From the NCBI RefSeq assembly GCF_023544865.1, contig NZ_JAMJFX010000004.1:97441-161440 (forward strand): 64,000 bases of DNA. Reading direction: 5' to 3'. Below are positions 38,148 to 48,152 of this stretch, one piece after another (within the stretch, counting starts at the first letter, position 1; the number at the start of each line of letters is the position of its first letter). The notes beneath the pieces are model-generated. The model saw nothing but the letters and a program-made list of their open reading frames with translations. It was not told where the DNA came from and did not search any database. This DNA is from Phaeovulum molybdatiresistens. Lineage in GTDB: Bacteria > Pseudomonadota > Alphaproteobacteria > Rhodobacterales > Rhodobacteraceae. The position numbers and the translations under genes were made by a program.

Positions 38148-38231
38148 AGCCTGAGTATTTTTGCCAAGAAGAAGCCCATGCGCTTTCATCTTGCCGCAAA
38201 TACCTCGGGGGTCCGGGGGCAGCGCCCCCGG
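38148..38231. repeat. Composite hairpin element, copy 3 (38.2 kb)
   Basis: An imperfect inverted repeat (GAGTATTTTTGCCAAGAAGAAG against CTTTCATCTTGCCGCAAATACCTC) is followed by GGGGGTCCGGGGGC and its GCCCCCGG partner, as in the 11.0-kb copy. It separates gatB from pepN. Confidence 0.7.
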
Positions 38232-38251
38232 CGCGGGCCGCGTGTGTCCGT

Positions 38252-40810
38252 TCACCCCAGAAGCCGCACGGTCATTTCCCGCAGATCGCGGCTCAGGTCC
38301 GGGGTGGCGGCGATGCGGGTCAGCGCGGCGCGGGCCAGCGCGCGGCGCGATGCGTCATGGCGCGCCCAGGTTTCAAAGGCGGTGGACATGCGCGCGGCGG
38401 TTTGCGGGTTCACCGGATCCAGCCGGATCAGCCAGTCGGCATAGAAGGCATATCCCGCGCCCGAGGCGTGGTGAAAGCCTGCGTGGTTGGCCGCAAGCCC
38501 GCCCAGCAACGCGCGGAAGCGGTTGGGGTTCTTCCAGTCGAAGGCAGGGTCGCGGGCCAGCGTTGCGGCCAGTTCCGGGGCCTTTTCTGGCGGGCAATGG
38601 GCCAGTTGCACCATGAACCATTTGTCCATGACCAGCCGGTCGCTTTCCCATCGTCTGCGGAAGGCGGCAAGCGCCTCGGCGCCGCGGCCCGCCTCGATCA
38701 GGCAGGTTAGCGCGCCCAGCGACTCGGTCATGTTGCGGGCCTGGGCGAACAGCGACTGCGCCCGCGCGCCGTCGTCGCGGCGCGACAGCAGCGACAGGCA
38801 GGCCAGTCGCAGCGCGCGTTGGCCCGCGGGGGCGGCCTCGGGCGAATAGGGGCCGGGCACCTCCATCTGCCGATAGATCCGATCCAGCAGCGGCTCATGC
38901 CGGTCGGCCAGCGCGCGGGCCAGGGCCAGGCGCGCGGTGTGGATCGCATCGGGGTCGGGGGTCTGGCCCGCCTCATGCAGGGCCTGGGCGATTTCCTCGG
39001 CGCCGGGCAGGCGCAGCACCAGCGCGCGGAAGGCGGGATCGGCGGTTTCATCGCCCAGCACATGGCCCACGGCATCAAGATGCGCCGGGTCGGGCGCGTC
39101 GCCCGTGGCCATCGCCATCAGCGCCCGGCGCGCAAGGCCGCGGCCCGCTTCCCAGCGGTTGAAGGGGTCGGTGTCATGGGCCAGCAGAAAGGCCTGTTCG
39201 GCCGGATCTGTGTCGCGGTCCAGCACCACGGGGGCCGAAAAGCCCCGCAGGATTGACGGCACCGGGCGCGCGCCAAGGCCGGGGAAGGTGAAACTTTGTC
39301 GGCCTTCGGTCATTTCCAGAACCTGCGTCGGCATCATCTCGTCCCCGTTGGGCGAGAGCAACCCGACGGCAATCGGGATCACGCGCGGGGGCTTGTCGGG
39401 CTGGCCGGGCGTGGGGGGCGTGGATTGCGTGAAGGTCAGGGTATAGGTGCCATCGGCCCAATCCTCGGTCACGCGCAGGCGCGGGGTGCCGGCATCGGTA
39501 TACCAACGCTTGAACTGGGTCAGATCGCGGCCGGTCGCATCCTCAAAGACCTTCAGCCAGTCTTCGATCGTGCAGGCCTGCCCGTCGTGGCGGGTAAAAT
39601 AGAGGTCAAGCGCCCGGGCATAGCCATCATCGCCCACCAGACGTTTCAGCATGCCCACCACCTCGGCGCCCTTTTCATAGATGGTGGCGGTGTAGAAATT
39701 GTTGATCTCACGATAATGTTCGGGGCGGACGGGATGGGCCAGCGGGCCCTGATCCTCGCGGAACTGGCGGGCGCGCAGGGCCATCACATCCTCGATCCGC
39801 TTGACCGGGCCCAGGCGCATGTCGGCGGTGAACTGCTGGTCGCGGAACACCGTCAGCCCTTCCTTCAGGCACAGCTGGAACCAGTCGCGGCAGGTGATGC
39901 GGTTGCCGGTCCAGTTGTGGAAATATTCATGCGCGATGATACCCTCGATCCGTTCGAAATCGGCGTCTGTCGCGGTTTCGGGGCTGGCCAGAACCCATTT
40001 CGAGTTGAAGATGTTCAGCCCCTTGTTTTCCATCGCGCCCATGTTGAAATCATCGACGGCGACGATGTTGAACACGTCCAGATCGTATGCGCGGCCATAG
40101 GCGGTTTCATCCCAGCGCATGGACCGTTTCAGCGCCTGCATCGCGAAACCGCAGCGGTCCTGATCGCCGGGGCGGACCCAGATGTTCAGCGCGACCTCGC
40201 GCCCCGACATCGTGGTGAAGCGGTCGGACTGCGCCACCAGATCGCCCGCGACCAGCGCGAACAGATAGGCGGGCTTGGGCCAGGGGTCGTCCCATTCGGC
40301 CCATCCCGCGCCTTGCCCCACCGGGTTGCCGTTCGACAAAAGCACCGGCAGCTCGCTTTCGATGCGCACGTGAAAGCGGGCCATCACATCGGGGCGGTCG
40401 GGGTAGAAGGTGATCTTGCGGAAGCCCTCGGCCTCGCACTGGGTGCAATACATGCCGCGCGACATATACAGGCCTTCCAGCGCGGTGTTGCCCTCGGGTG
40501 CGATCTCGACCTCGGTTTCCAGGGTGAAGGGGACATCGGGCAGGGCGGCGGGGTGGATCGTCAGGGCGGTGTCGGTTAGCCGGTAATCGGCCGGCGTCAG
40601 CGGCACGCCATCAACCGCCGCCGAGATCAGGCGCAGCCCCTCGCCATCCAGCACCATCGCCTGACCGCTGCCCCGGGGCGCCAGCTGCAGCCGGGCGCGG
40701 ACGCGGGTCGCCGTGGGGTGCAGGCGAAACTGCAGATGGACCTGATCCAGGCGGAACGGCCAGGGCGCGTAATCGGCCAGACGGGTCGGGGCGGCGGGGG
40801 TGGTGTCCAT
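38252..40810 (-). CDS. pepN: Aminopeptidase N (M1 family)
   Basis: A broad-specificity zinc aminopeptidase of 852 residues from the ATG at 40810 (MDTTPAAPTRLADY, AGGAG 8 nt upstream). The exopeptidase motif GAMEN lies near 253 and the zinc motif HEYFH near 294, followed by NRITCRDWFQLCLKEGLTVF. Length and the DUF3458-type C-terminus fit the E. coli PepN class. It is divergent from glcB. Confidence 0.95.
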   Translation of the reverse strand: MDTTPAAPTRLADYAPWPFRLDQVHLQFRLHPTATRVRARLQLAPRGSGQAMVLDGEGLRLISAAVDGVPLTPADYRLTDTALTIHPAALPDVPFTLETEVEIAPEGNTALEGLYMSRGMYCTQCEAEGFRKITFYPDRPDVMARFHVRIESELPVLLSNGNPVGQGAGWAEWDDPWPKPAYLFALVAGDLVAQSDRFTTMSGREVALNIWVRPGDQDRCGFAMQALKRSMRWDETAYGRAYDLDVFNIVAVDDFNMGAMENKGLNIFNSKWVLASPETATDADFERIEGIIAHEYFHNWTGNRITCRDWFQLCLKEGLTVFRDQQFTADMRLGPVKRIEDVMALRARQFREDQGPLAHPVRPEHYREINNFYTATIYEKGAEVVGMLKRLVGDDGYARALDLYFTRHDGQACTIEDWLKVFEDATGRDLTQFKRWYTDAGTPRLRVTEDWADGTYTLTFTQSTPPTPGQPDKPPRVIPIAVGLLSPNGDEMMPTQVLEMTEGRQSFTFPGLGARPVPSILRGFSAPVVLDRDTDPAEQAFLLAHDTDPFNRWEAGRGLARRALMAMATGDAPDPAHLDAVGHVLGDETADPAFRALVLRLPGAEEIAQALHEAGQTPDPDAIHTARLALARALADRHEPLLDRIYRQMEVPGPYSPEAAPAGQRALRLACLSLLSRRDDGARAQSLFAQARNMTESLGALTCLIEAGRGAEALAAFRRRWESDRLVMDKWFMVQLAHCPPEKAPELAATLARDPAFDWKNPNRFRALLGGLAANHAGFHHASGAGYAFYADWLIRLDPVNPQTAARMSTAFETWARHDASRRALARAALTRIAATPDLSRDLREMTVRLLG

Positions 40811-41006
40811 CAAGGGCTCCTGCAGGGTGGTTCGGGCGAACCGGGTCGCGGCGGCGCAGGTTAGGGCGATCATCGGCGGGGTTCAACCGCCGCACCGCCC
40901 GCGCGCCGCGTGGCGCCCTGGCTTGGGCCGGGCGGCGGGCTGCGCTATGATGCGGGCGGACCGGCGGGTATCCGCGGCGCAATCCCGGCCCAACTGGTAA
41001 AGTATC

Positions 41007-41035
41007 TTGACCGATTTTGCGCAAACCGCCATTAG
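41007..41035 (+). promoter_or_regulatory. Candidate glcB promoter
   Basis: TTGACC and CATTAG are 17 bp apart, 46 bp before the glcB ATG, in the divergent pepN-glcB region. The -35 match is good and the -10 match is weak (3 of 6). Confidence 0.35.
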
Positions 41036-41080
41036 AGTACGGCAATCGCCCCGGATCGGGGCCGAAACGGGAGAGCAAGC

Positions 41081-43237
41081 ATGAGCGAACGTATCGCGCG
41101 TGAGGCATTGTCGGTCGATCCGCAGCTGGTCGAATTCATCGAAGCCGCGGCGCTTCCGGGCACCGGGGTCAGCGCCGGGGCCTTCTGGAAGGGCTTTTCG
41201 GACATCGTGCGCGATCTGGCGCCGAAGAACCGGGCGTTCCTGGCCAAGCGGGAAGAGATTCAGGCCCAGATCGACGCCTGGCATCTGGCCCGGCGCGGCC
41301 AGCCGCATGATGCCGCCGCCTACAAGGCCTTCCTGACCGAGATCGGCTATCTGCTGCCCGAGGGCCCCGATTTCACCATCGAAACCGGCCCGACCGATCC
41401 CGAATTCGCCACCCAATGCGGCCCGCAGCTGGTGGTGCCGATCATGAACGCGCGCTATGCGCTGAATGCCGCCAATGCGCGCTGGGGCAGCCTGTATGAT
41501 GCGCTTTACGGCACCGATGCGCTGGGCGATCTGCCCGCGGGCGGGGGTTTTGATCCGGCGCGCGGGGCGCGGGTGATTGCCTGGGCCAAGGCCTTCCTGG
41601 ATGAGGTCGCGCCGCTGGCCAGCGGGTCCTGGGCCGATGTGACCGCGATTGCGGTGCGCGATGGCGGGCTTGTCGTCACCGCGCAGGGGGAAGCGGGGCT
41701 GAAGACGCCCGCGCAATTCGCAGGCTATCAGGGCACGGCAGAGGCGCCGACCGCGATCCTTTTGAAGAACAACGACCTGCACATCATTGTTGATGTGAAC
41801 GCCGATCATCCGATCGGGCGCACCGATCCCGCCCATATCGCGGATATCCGGCTTGAATCCGCGCTGTCCTCGATCATGGATTGCGAGGATTCGGTGGCCG
41901 CGGTCGATGCCGCCGACAAGGTGCTGGCCTATTCCAACTGGCTGGGCCTGATGAAGGGCGATCTGGCCGAACAGGTGGAAAAGGGCGGCAAGACCTTTAC
42001 TAGGGCGCTGGCCCCCGATCTGGCCTTCACTGCGCCCGATGGCGGGCCCGTCACGCTGAAGGGCCGCGCGCTGATGCTGGTGCGCAACGTGGGCCATCTG
42101 ATGACCAACCCCGCGATCCTGGATGCCGAGGGGCGCGAAATTCCCGAAGGGCTGATGGATGCGATGGTCACCACGCTGTGCGCCATGCATGACCTGCGCA
42201 AGGCCGGGGGCGCGCGCAATTCCACCACCGGGTCGGTCTATGTGGTGAAACCCAAGATGCACGGCCCCGAAGAGGTCGCCTTTGCCAGCGAAATCTTTGA
42301 CCGGGTCGAGGCGGTTCTGGGCCTGCCGCGTTACACCGTCAAGCTGGGCATCATGGATGAGGAACGCCGCACCAGCGCCAACCTGAAGGAATGCATCCGC
42401 GCGGCCAAGCATCGCGTGGCCTTTATCAACACCGGCTTCCTGGATCGGACGGGGGATGAGATTCACACCTCGATGGAAGCCGGGCCGATGCTGCGCAAGG
42501 GCGAGATGAAATCGCAGCCCTGGATTTCCGCCTATGAAGACCGCAACGTCGATATCGGCCTGGCCTGCGGGCTGGCGGGCAAAGCCCAGATTGGCAAGGG
42601 GATGTGGGCGATGCCCGACCGCATGGCCGAGATGCTGGAGGCCAAGATCGGCCATCCGCGCGCCGGCGCCAACTGCGCCTGGGTGCCCAGCCCGACGGCG
42701 GCGACGCTGCATGCCACGCATTACCACAAGGTCGACGTCAAGGCCCGCCAGGCCGAGATCGCGGCGCTGAACCGCCCCGCGCGGCTGGATGACCTGCTGA
42801 CGATCCCGCTGGCCACCGGCAAGAACTATTCCGACGCCGAGATCACCGATGAGGTCGAGAACAACGCGCAGGGCATCCTGGGCTATGTCGTGCGCTGGGT
42901 CGATCAGGGGGTGGGCTGTTCCAAGGTGCTCGACATCCATGACGTGGGCCTGATGGAAGATCGCGCGACCTGCCGGATCAGCTCGCAGGCGCTGGCGAAC
43001 TGGCTGCATCATGGCGTGGTCACCGAAGGCCGCGTGATGGAGGCGATGCGCAAGATGGCCGCCGTCGTCGACCGCCAGAACGAGGGTGACCCGGCCTATC
43101 GGCCGATGGCGCCGGGCTTTGACGGCTTGGCCTTCCAGGCGGCCTGTGATCTGGTGTTCCTGGGGCGGGTGCAGCCCTCGGGCTATACCGAACCGGTGCT
43201 GCACCAGCGCCGCGCCCAGGTGAAGGAAGGGAACTGA
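41081..43237 (+). CDS. glcB: Malate synthase G
   Basis: Condenses glyoxylate and acetyl-CoA to malate. At 718 residues it is the G isoform. Features include [19 protein letters not shown] at the N-terminus, the magnesium/glyoxylate region with [33 protein letters not shown] [16 protein letters not shown], and [15 protein letters not shown]. The ATG at 41081 follows CGGGAGAG. The next gene starts one base after the stop. Isocitrate lyase is absent from the window, so the glyoxylate source is not shown here. Confidence 0.96.
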   Translation: MSERIAREALSVDPQLVEFIEAAALPGTGVSAGAFWKGFSDIVRDLAPKNRAFLAKREEIQAQIDAWHLARRGQPHDAAAYKAFLTEIGYLLPEGPDFTIETGPTDPEFATQCGPQLVVPIMNARYALNAANARWGSLYDALYGTDALGDLPAGGGFDPARGARVIAWAKAFLDEVAPLASGSWADVTAIAVRDGGLVVTAQGEAGLKTPAQFAGYQGTAEAPTAILLKNNDLHIIVDVNADHPIGRTDPAHIADIRLESALSSIMDCEDSVAAVDAADKVLAYSNWLGLMKGDLAEQVEKGGKTFTRALAPDLAFTAPDGGPVTLKGRALMLVRNVGHLMTNPAILDAEGREIPEGLMDAMVTTLCAMHDLRKAGGARNSTTGSVYVVKPKMHGPEEVAFASEIFDRVEAVLGLPRYTVKLGIMDEERRTSANLKECIRAAKHRVAFINTGFLDRTGDEIHTSMEAGPMLRKGEMKSQPWISAYEDRNVDIGLACGLAGKAQIGKGMWAMPDRMAEMLEAKIGHPRAGANCAWVPSPTAATLHATHYHKVDVKARQAEIAALNRPARLDDLLTIPLATGKNYSDAEITDEVENNAQGILGYVVRWVDQGVGCSKVLDIHDVGLMEDRATCRISSQALANWLHHGVVTEGRVMEAMRKMAAVVDRQNEGDPAYRPMAPGFDGLAFQAACDLVFLGRVQPSGYTEPVLHQRRAQVKEGN

Positions 43238-43238
43238 C

Positions 43239-43664
43239 ATGGCACTGACTTTGGAAGCCGCCAAGCGGATCATCGACGTGGCAATGGCCCATGGCCGCGA
43301 AGCCGGCTGGAAGCCGCTGTCGGTCGTGGTGCTGGATGCGGGCGGTCACCCGATCGCCTTTGAACGCGGCAATGGCGCCAGCCCCGGCCGGTTCGAGATC
43401 GCGCGCGCCAAGGCCTATGGGTCGATCATGCTGGGCATGGGCGGCAAGGCACAGATGGCGCGGGCAGAATCGCAGGCCTATTTCATGGCGGCGGTGAACG
43501 GCGCCTTTGGCGGCCAGGTGATGCCGGTGCCGGGCGGGGTTCTGGTGCGTGATGGCGCGGGCGCGGTGATCGGCGCGGTGGGCGTCACGGGCGATACGTC
43601 AGACAACGATGCCGCGGCGGCGCTGGCCGGGATCGAGGCGGCGGGGCTGGCAGGCGAGGCTTGA
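43239..43664 (+). CDS. GlcG/HbpS family heme-binding-like protein
   Basis: A protein of 141 residues. MALTLEAAKRIIDVAMAHGRE, VVVLDAGGHPIAFER and a PGGVLVRDGAGAVIGAVGVTG block define the GlcG/HbpS (DUF336) family. GlcG lies beside malate synthase in the E. coli glc operon as well; its function is not settled, and HbpS homologues bind heme or iron. It is one base after glcB and has GGAAGGGA as its site, so the two are cotranscribed. A terminator hairpin follows. Confidence 0.88.
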   Translation: MALTLEAAKRIIDVAMAHGREAGWKPLSVVVLDAGGHPIAFERGNGASPGRFEIARAKAYGSIMLGMGGKAQMARAESQAYFMAAVNGAFGGQVMPVPGGVLVRDGAGAVIGAVGVTGDTSDNDAAAALAGIEAAGLAGEA

Positions 43665-43688
43665 TCTGCCCTGACGGTCGCATTTCAT

Positions 43689-43727
43689 GATGCCGCGCGC
43701 AGGCCCTGTGCGCGGCATCCCCTTTTC
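43689..43727 (+). terminator. Terminator of glcB operon
   Basis: A perfect 10-bp stem GATGCCGCGC/GCGCGGCATC with an 11-nt loop is followed by CCCCTTTT, 25 bp after the stop of the GlcG-like gene. Confidence 0.75.
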
Positions 43728-43774
43728 AGGCGCCTGCGCGGCGCTTAGGCTTGCGCAAAGCCTGGGGGAAAACC

Positions 43775-44539
43775 ATGTCCAGACCCGTTGTCGGCATCAT
43801 CGGCAATGCCCATGAACTTAATGACCGTTACCCGGTGCATGCCGGGGGCACGATGAATTCCGAGGCGGTGGCGCAGGTGGCCGATTGCGTGCCGCTGGTG
43901 ATCCCCGCCGATCCGCGGCTGGTCCGGGTCGAAGACCTGTTGGAGGTCTGTGACGGCTTCCTGCTGACGGGGGGGCGGCCCAATGTGCATCCGTCCGAAT
44001 ACGGGCAGGAAGAAACCCCCGCGCATGGCGCCTTTGACCGGGCGCGCGATGCGGTGGCGCTGCCCCTGATCCGGGCCTGCGTGGACCGTGGCCAGCCGAT
44101 CTTTGGCATCTGCCGGGGCTTCCAAGAGGTGAACGTGGCCATGGGTGGCACGCTGCACCCCGAAATCCGCGACCTGCCGGGGCGGATGAACCACCGCATG
44201 CCGCCCGAAGGCACGCTTGAGGAAAGCTTTGCCCTGCGCCACATCGTGCGCCTGACCGAGGGCGGGCGCTTTCATCAGGTCTTGGGCGCGACCGAGGTGA
44301 TGACCAACACCCTGCACGGGCAGGGGATCTGTCAGCCCGGGCCCCGGATCGTGATCGAAGGCCGGGCCGAGGATGGCACGCCCGAGGCGATCCATGTCGC
44401 GGATGCGCCGGGATTTACCCTGTCGGTGCAGTGGCATCCCGAATGGAATGCCGCCGATGACCCGGTTTCGCGGCCGCTGTTCCGGGCCTTTGGCGATGCG
44501 GTCCGCGCCTGGGCGGCGGCGGCGCGGCGCGTCAGGTGA
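43775..44539 (+). CDS. Class I glutamine amidotransferase-like hydrolase (peptidase C26, PuuD-like)
   Basis: A protein of 254 residues. VVGIIGNAHELNDRYPVH starts it. The nucleophile Cys lies in FGICRGFQEVNVAMGGTL and the catalytic His in SVQWHPEWN near the C-terminus, as in gamma-glutamyl-GABA hydrolase PuuD. The HPSEYGQ segment is also typical. The true substrate is not known; no other putrescine genes are nearby. ATG at 43775 is used because the protein begins there as in relatives. It is convergent with kynU and overlaps it by 8 bp. Confidence 0.85.
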   Translation: MSRPVVGIIGNAHELNDRYPVHAGGTMNSEAVAQVADCVPLVIPADPRLVRVEDLLEVCDGFLLTGGRPNVHPSEYGQEETPAHGAFDRARDAVALPLIRACVDRGQPIFGICRGFQEVNVAMGGTLHPEIRDLPGRMNHRMPPEGTLEESFALRHIVRLTEGGRFHQVLGATEVMTNTLHGQGICQPGPRIVIEGRAEDGTPEAIHVADAPGFTLSVQWHPEWNAADDPVSRPLFRAFGDAVRAWAAAARRVR

Positions 44540-45728
44540 CGGCCGCGCGTTCGCGGTATTCGGGCCGGTCCCACAGCCGCTCGCGCATCACCGTAGCCAG
44601 CACGGCGACGGCGCGGTCGATCTCGGCCGTGCCGATGTAAAGCGGGGTGATCCCGAAGCGCAGGATGTCGGGGGCGCGGAAATCGCCCACCACCCCGCGC
44701 GCGATCAGCGCCTGCATGATGGCATAGCCTTCGGGATGGGCAAAGCTGACCTGGCTGCCCCGGATCGCCGGATCGCGGGGGGTCACAAGGCGCAGATCGG
44801 GGCAGGCGGCCAAGACGCCCTGGATGAAGCGATCCGCCAGCGTAAGCGAGGCCGCGCGGATATCGGCCATCGCCACCCCGTCCCAGACATCCAGTGCCGC
44901 ATCCAGCGCCGCCAGTTGCAGGATCGGCGGCGTGCCCACCCGCATCCGCTCGACCCCCGCGCCGGGCCGGTAGGACAGGTCAAAGGCAAACGGTGCGGCA
45001 TGGCCCAGCCAGCCCGACAGCGCGGGCACCGCCCGATCCGCATGGCGCGGGGCGACATAGATGAAGGCCGGGCCACCGGGGCCGGAATTGAGGTATTTAT
45101 AGGTGCAGCCCACCGCGAAATCCGCCCCCGCGCCGGCCAAATCGACCGGGAAGGCACCGGCAGAATGGGCCAGATCCCAGACCGCGATGGCGCCGGCCGC
45201 ATGGGCCCGCGCGGTCAGCGCTGCCATGTCATGGCGCCGCCCGGTGCGGTAATCGACCTCGGTCAGCATCAGCACCGCCACCGTGTCGTCGATTGCGTCT
45301 GCCACATCCTCGGGCGCCACGACCTTCAGCCGGTAATCGGCGCCCAGCGTCCGGCACAGCCCCTCGGCCATGTACAGATCGGTGGGGAAATTGCCGTTGT
45401 CCGACAGGATCACCCGCCGGGCCGGGTTCATGTCCAGGCCTGCGGCGATCGCCTGATAGACCTTGATCGACAGCGTGTCGCCCATCACCACGCTGCCCGG
45501 TTCCGCCCCGATCAGCCGCGCCACCCGGTCGCCCACGCGGCGCGGCATCGCCATCCAGTCCGCCTTGTTCCAGGCCGAAATCAGCATCCCGCCCCATTCG
45601 TCGCGGATCGTGCGCGCGACGCGGTCCGGCACCGCCCGGGGCAGGGGGCCAAGCGAATTGCCATCCAGATAGACCATTCCTTCGGGCAGGTCGAACAGGG
45701 CGCGGGTTGCGGTGAAATCGGTTGTCAT
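44532..45728 (-). CDS. kynU: Kynureninase
   Basis: A PLP enzyme of 398 residues that cleaves kynurenine to anthranilate and alanine. MVYLDGNSLGPLP begins the family region, the PLP lysine is in GCTYKYLNSGPGG near 207, and AVWDLAHSAGAFPVDL supplies the conserved Asp. GGAGG lies 6 nt before the ATG at 45728; an ATG one codon earlier is also in frame. Tryptophan 2,3-dioxygenase and formamidase are not seen here, so the rest of the pathway must be elsewhere. Confidence 0.94.
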   Translation of the reverse strand: MTTDFTATRALFDLPEGMVYLDGNSLGPLPRAVPDRVARTIRDEWGGMLISAWNKADWMAMPRRVGDRVARLIGAEPGSVVMGDTLSIKVYQAIAAGLDMNPARRVILSDNGNFPTDLYMAEGLCRTLGADYRLKVVAPEDVADAIDDTVAVLMLTEVDYRTGRRHDMAALTARAHAAGAIAVWDLAHSAGAFPVDLAGAGADFAVGCTYKYLNSGPGGPAFIYVAPRHADRAVPALSGWLGHAAPFAFDLSYRPGAGVERMRVGTPPILQLAALDAALDVWDGVAMADIRAASLTLADRFIQGVLAACPDLRLVTPRDPAIRGSQVSFAHPEGYAIMQALIARGVVGDFRAPDILRFGITPLYIGTAEIDRAVAVLATVMRERLWDRPEYRERAAVT

Positions 45729-45854
45729 CATGTTCCTCCGTCAGGGGGGCAGAGTGTCGCGCCCGCCGGGGTTTGGCAAGCACTTGGCCCTTGATCCCCG
45801 CGCGTCATCGCGCGAAGGATCGCCGGCACACAAGATCAGGAGAGTGAGCCGCCG

Positions 45855-46310
45855 ATGCGTTTTGCCCAGCCATTGCGGATCCTGGACCTGCCGCCGGTCT
45901 GGCTTGGCCTGTTTGCGGGCCTGGGCTGGGGGCTGGCGCGTGCGGTGCCGGTGCCCTTTGGCCCCGGGCGCGTGGTGGGGATGGTGCTGATCGGGCTGGG
46001 TCTGGCGTTGATGGCGGTGGCGGTTGCGCAGATGGTGGCGCGCCACACCACCTTTATCCCGCGCCGTGACCCGGCGGCGCTGGTGACGGGCGGGGCCTTT
46101 GCCCTGTCGCGCAACCCGATCTATCTGGCCGATGCGCTGATTCTGGCGGGCCTTCTGCTGTGGTGGGACGGTCTGGCGGCGATCTGGCTGGTGCCGGGTT
46201 TCATGGCGCTGATCGCGCGCCGCTTCATCGCGGGCGAAGAGGCCCGCATCCGCGCCCGTTTCGGCGCTGACTGGCAGCGCTATGCCGCCCGGACGCGCCG
46301 CTGGCTGTAG
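45855..46310 (+). CDS. Isoprenylcysteine carboxyl methyltransferase-like membrane protein
   Basis: A protein of 151 residues with four hydrophobic segments. GGAFALSRNPIYLADALIL and FIAGEEARIRARFGADWQRYAARTRRWL match the ICMT/PEMT-type fold (RNPxY and a C-terminal EExxLxxxFGxxYxxY motif), which binds SAM at the membrane. Substrates of bacterial members are mostly unknown. It stands alone between kynU, which is divergent, and the pntAB operon. Confidence 0.82.
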   Translation: MRFAQPLRILDLPPVWLGLFAGLGWGLARAVPVPFGPGRVVGMVLIGLGLALMAVAVAQMVARHTTFIPRRDPAALVTGGAFALSRNPIYLADALILAGLLLWWDGLAAIWLVPGFMALIARRFIAGEEARIRARFGADWQRYAARTRRWL

Positions 46311-46562
46311 TCAACCGTTGCCGTTGTGCAACAATTTTCCCGCCTTGATGCCATTTCAAGGGTCCGACTGGACCGGCCAAAGGGTCGCAGCCGCGCCAAG
46401 GGGCTTGCGATACAGGCCCGCTTGCCGCAAAGGCACATTGGGCGGGAATTGCGCCGCAGCTGCGGTGAATTGCCGTTGTGAAATATTATTGCGCGGTGTT
46501 ATGCGTTCCGGGCCATATCATGACCACCGTGGCCAACTGGCCATGAGAAGGGGGAGAGAGCG

Positions 46563-48137
46563 TTGAAGATCGGAGCTCCAAAGGAGATCTTTGAGGGCGA
46601 ATCGCGTGTCGCGATGACGCCGGATTCGGCGGTTCAGCTGAAAAAGCTGGGCCATGAATGTTTCCTTCAGTCCGGCGCGGGATCCGCGGCCGGGTTTTCG
46701 GATGCCGCCTATGAAGCGGCCGGTGTGACCATTGTTCCCGATGCGGCGGCGCTGTTTGGCGCGGTCGACATCGTGGTCAAGGTGCGTCCCCCGGTGGAGT
46801 CAGAGGTGGGCCTGCTGAAGAAGGGCCAGACGCTGATCTCCTTCTTCTATCCCGCGCAGAACAAGGATCTGCTGGAGGCCGCGAAGGGCACCGGCGCCAG
46901 CGTGATCGCGATGGACATGGTTCCGCGGATTTCGCGCGCGCAAAAGATGGACGCGCTGTCGTCCATGGCCAATATCGCGGGCTATCGCGCGGTGATCGAG
47001 GCGGGCAACAACTTTGGCCGCTTCTTCACCGGCCAGGTCACGGCGGCGGGCAAGGTGCCCCCGGCGAAGGTTCTGGTGGTGGGCGCGGGCGTGGCGGGCT
47101 TGGCCGCGATCGGCACTTCGACCAGCCTTGGCGCAATCACCTATGCCTTCGACGTGCGCCCCGAAGTGGCCGAACAGATCGAATCGATGGGCGCGGAATT
47201 CGTCTATCTCGATTTCGAGGATCAGGTTCAGGACGGTGCCGCCACGGGTGGCTATGCCGCGCCCTCAAGCCCGGAATTCCGCGAAGCGCAGCTGAAGAAG
47301 TTCCGCGAACTGGCACCCGAGATGGACATCGTCATCACCACGGCGCTGATCCCGGGGCGCGATGCGCCGAAACTGTGGCTGGCCGATATGGTCGCCATGA
47401 TGAAGCCCGGCTCGGTCGTGGTCGACCTTGCGGCGGAACGGGGCGGCAACTGCGACCTGACGGTGCCCGATCAGAAGGTGGTCAGCGACAATGGCGTTAC
47501 CGTCATCGGCTATACCGACTTCCCCAGCCGGATGGCGGCGCAATCGTCAACGCTTTATTCCAACAACATCCGTCACATGATGGCGGATTTGACGCCGGGC
47601 AAGGATGGCGTGGTCGTCCACAACATGGAAGACGACGTGATCCGCGGCGCGACCGTGACCCATGAGGGCGCGATCACCTTCCCGCCGCCGCCGCCCAAGG
47701 TGCAGGCGATCGCGGCGGCCAAGCCCAAGGAAAAGGCCAAGGAACTGACGCCTGAAGAAAAGCGGGCCCAGGAACTGGCGGCCTTCCGCAAGCAGACCCG
47801 CGATCAGGTGGCACTGCTGGCGATCAGCGGCGGTCTGCTGCTGGCCGTTGGTCTGGTGGCGCCGGCCAGCTTCATGCAGCACTTCATCGTCTTTGTGCTG
47901 TCGGTCTTTGTGGGCTTCCAGGTGATCTGGAACGTCAGCCACAGCCTGCACACGCCGCTCATGGCGGTCACCAACGCGATTTCCTCGATCATCATCCTGG
48001 GCGCCTTGATGCAAATCGGGTCGGGCAGCTTCCTGGTGCTGGTGCTGGCGGCGCTGTCGGTGTTCATGGCCGGGATCAACATCTTCGGCGGTTTCATGGT
48101 GACGCGTCGCATGCTCGCCATGTTCCAGAAGTCGTAA
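46563..48137 (+). CDS. pntA: NAD(P) transhydrogenase subunit alpha PntA
   Basis: The alpha subunit of the proton-pumping transhydrogenase, 524 residues. The NAD(H)-binding part covers about 1-380 ([30 protein letters not shown]), followed by a Lys/Glu-rich linker near 375-400 and four C-terminal transmembrane helices, so it is the single-chain alpha form. The start codon is TTG at 46563 with a strong GGGGGAGAG site; no ATG fits. pntB follows after 15 bp. The enzyme makes NADPH from NADH using the proton gradient. Confidence 0.95.
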   Translation: MKIGAPKEIFEGESRVAMTPDSAVQLKKLGHECFLQSGAGSAAGFSDAAYEAAGVTIVPDAAALFGAVDIVVKVRPPVESEVGLLKKGQTLISFFYPAQNKDLLEAAKGTGASVIAMDMVPRISRAQKMDALSSMANIAGYRAVIEAGNNFGRFFTGQVTAAGKVPPAKVLVVGAGVAGLAAIGTSTSLGAITYAFDVRPEVAEQIESMGAEFVYLDFEDQVQDGAATGGYAAPSSPEFREAQLKKFRELAPEMDIVITTALIPGRDAPKLWLADMVAMMKPGSVVVDLAAERGGNCDLTVPDQKVVSDNGVTVIGYTDFPSRMAAQSSTLYSNNIRHMMADLTPGKDGVVVHNMEDDVIRGATVTHEGAITFPPPPPKVQAIAAAKPKEKAKELTPEEKRAQELAAFRKQTRDQVALLAISGGLLLAVGLVAPASFMQHFIVFVLSVFVGFQVIWNVSHSLHTPLMAVTNAISSIIILGALMQIGSGSFLVLVLAALSVFMAGINIFGGFMVTRRMLAMFQKS

Positions 48138-48152
48138 AGGGAGGGCCGGAAC

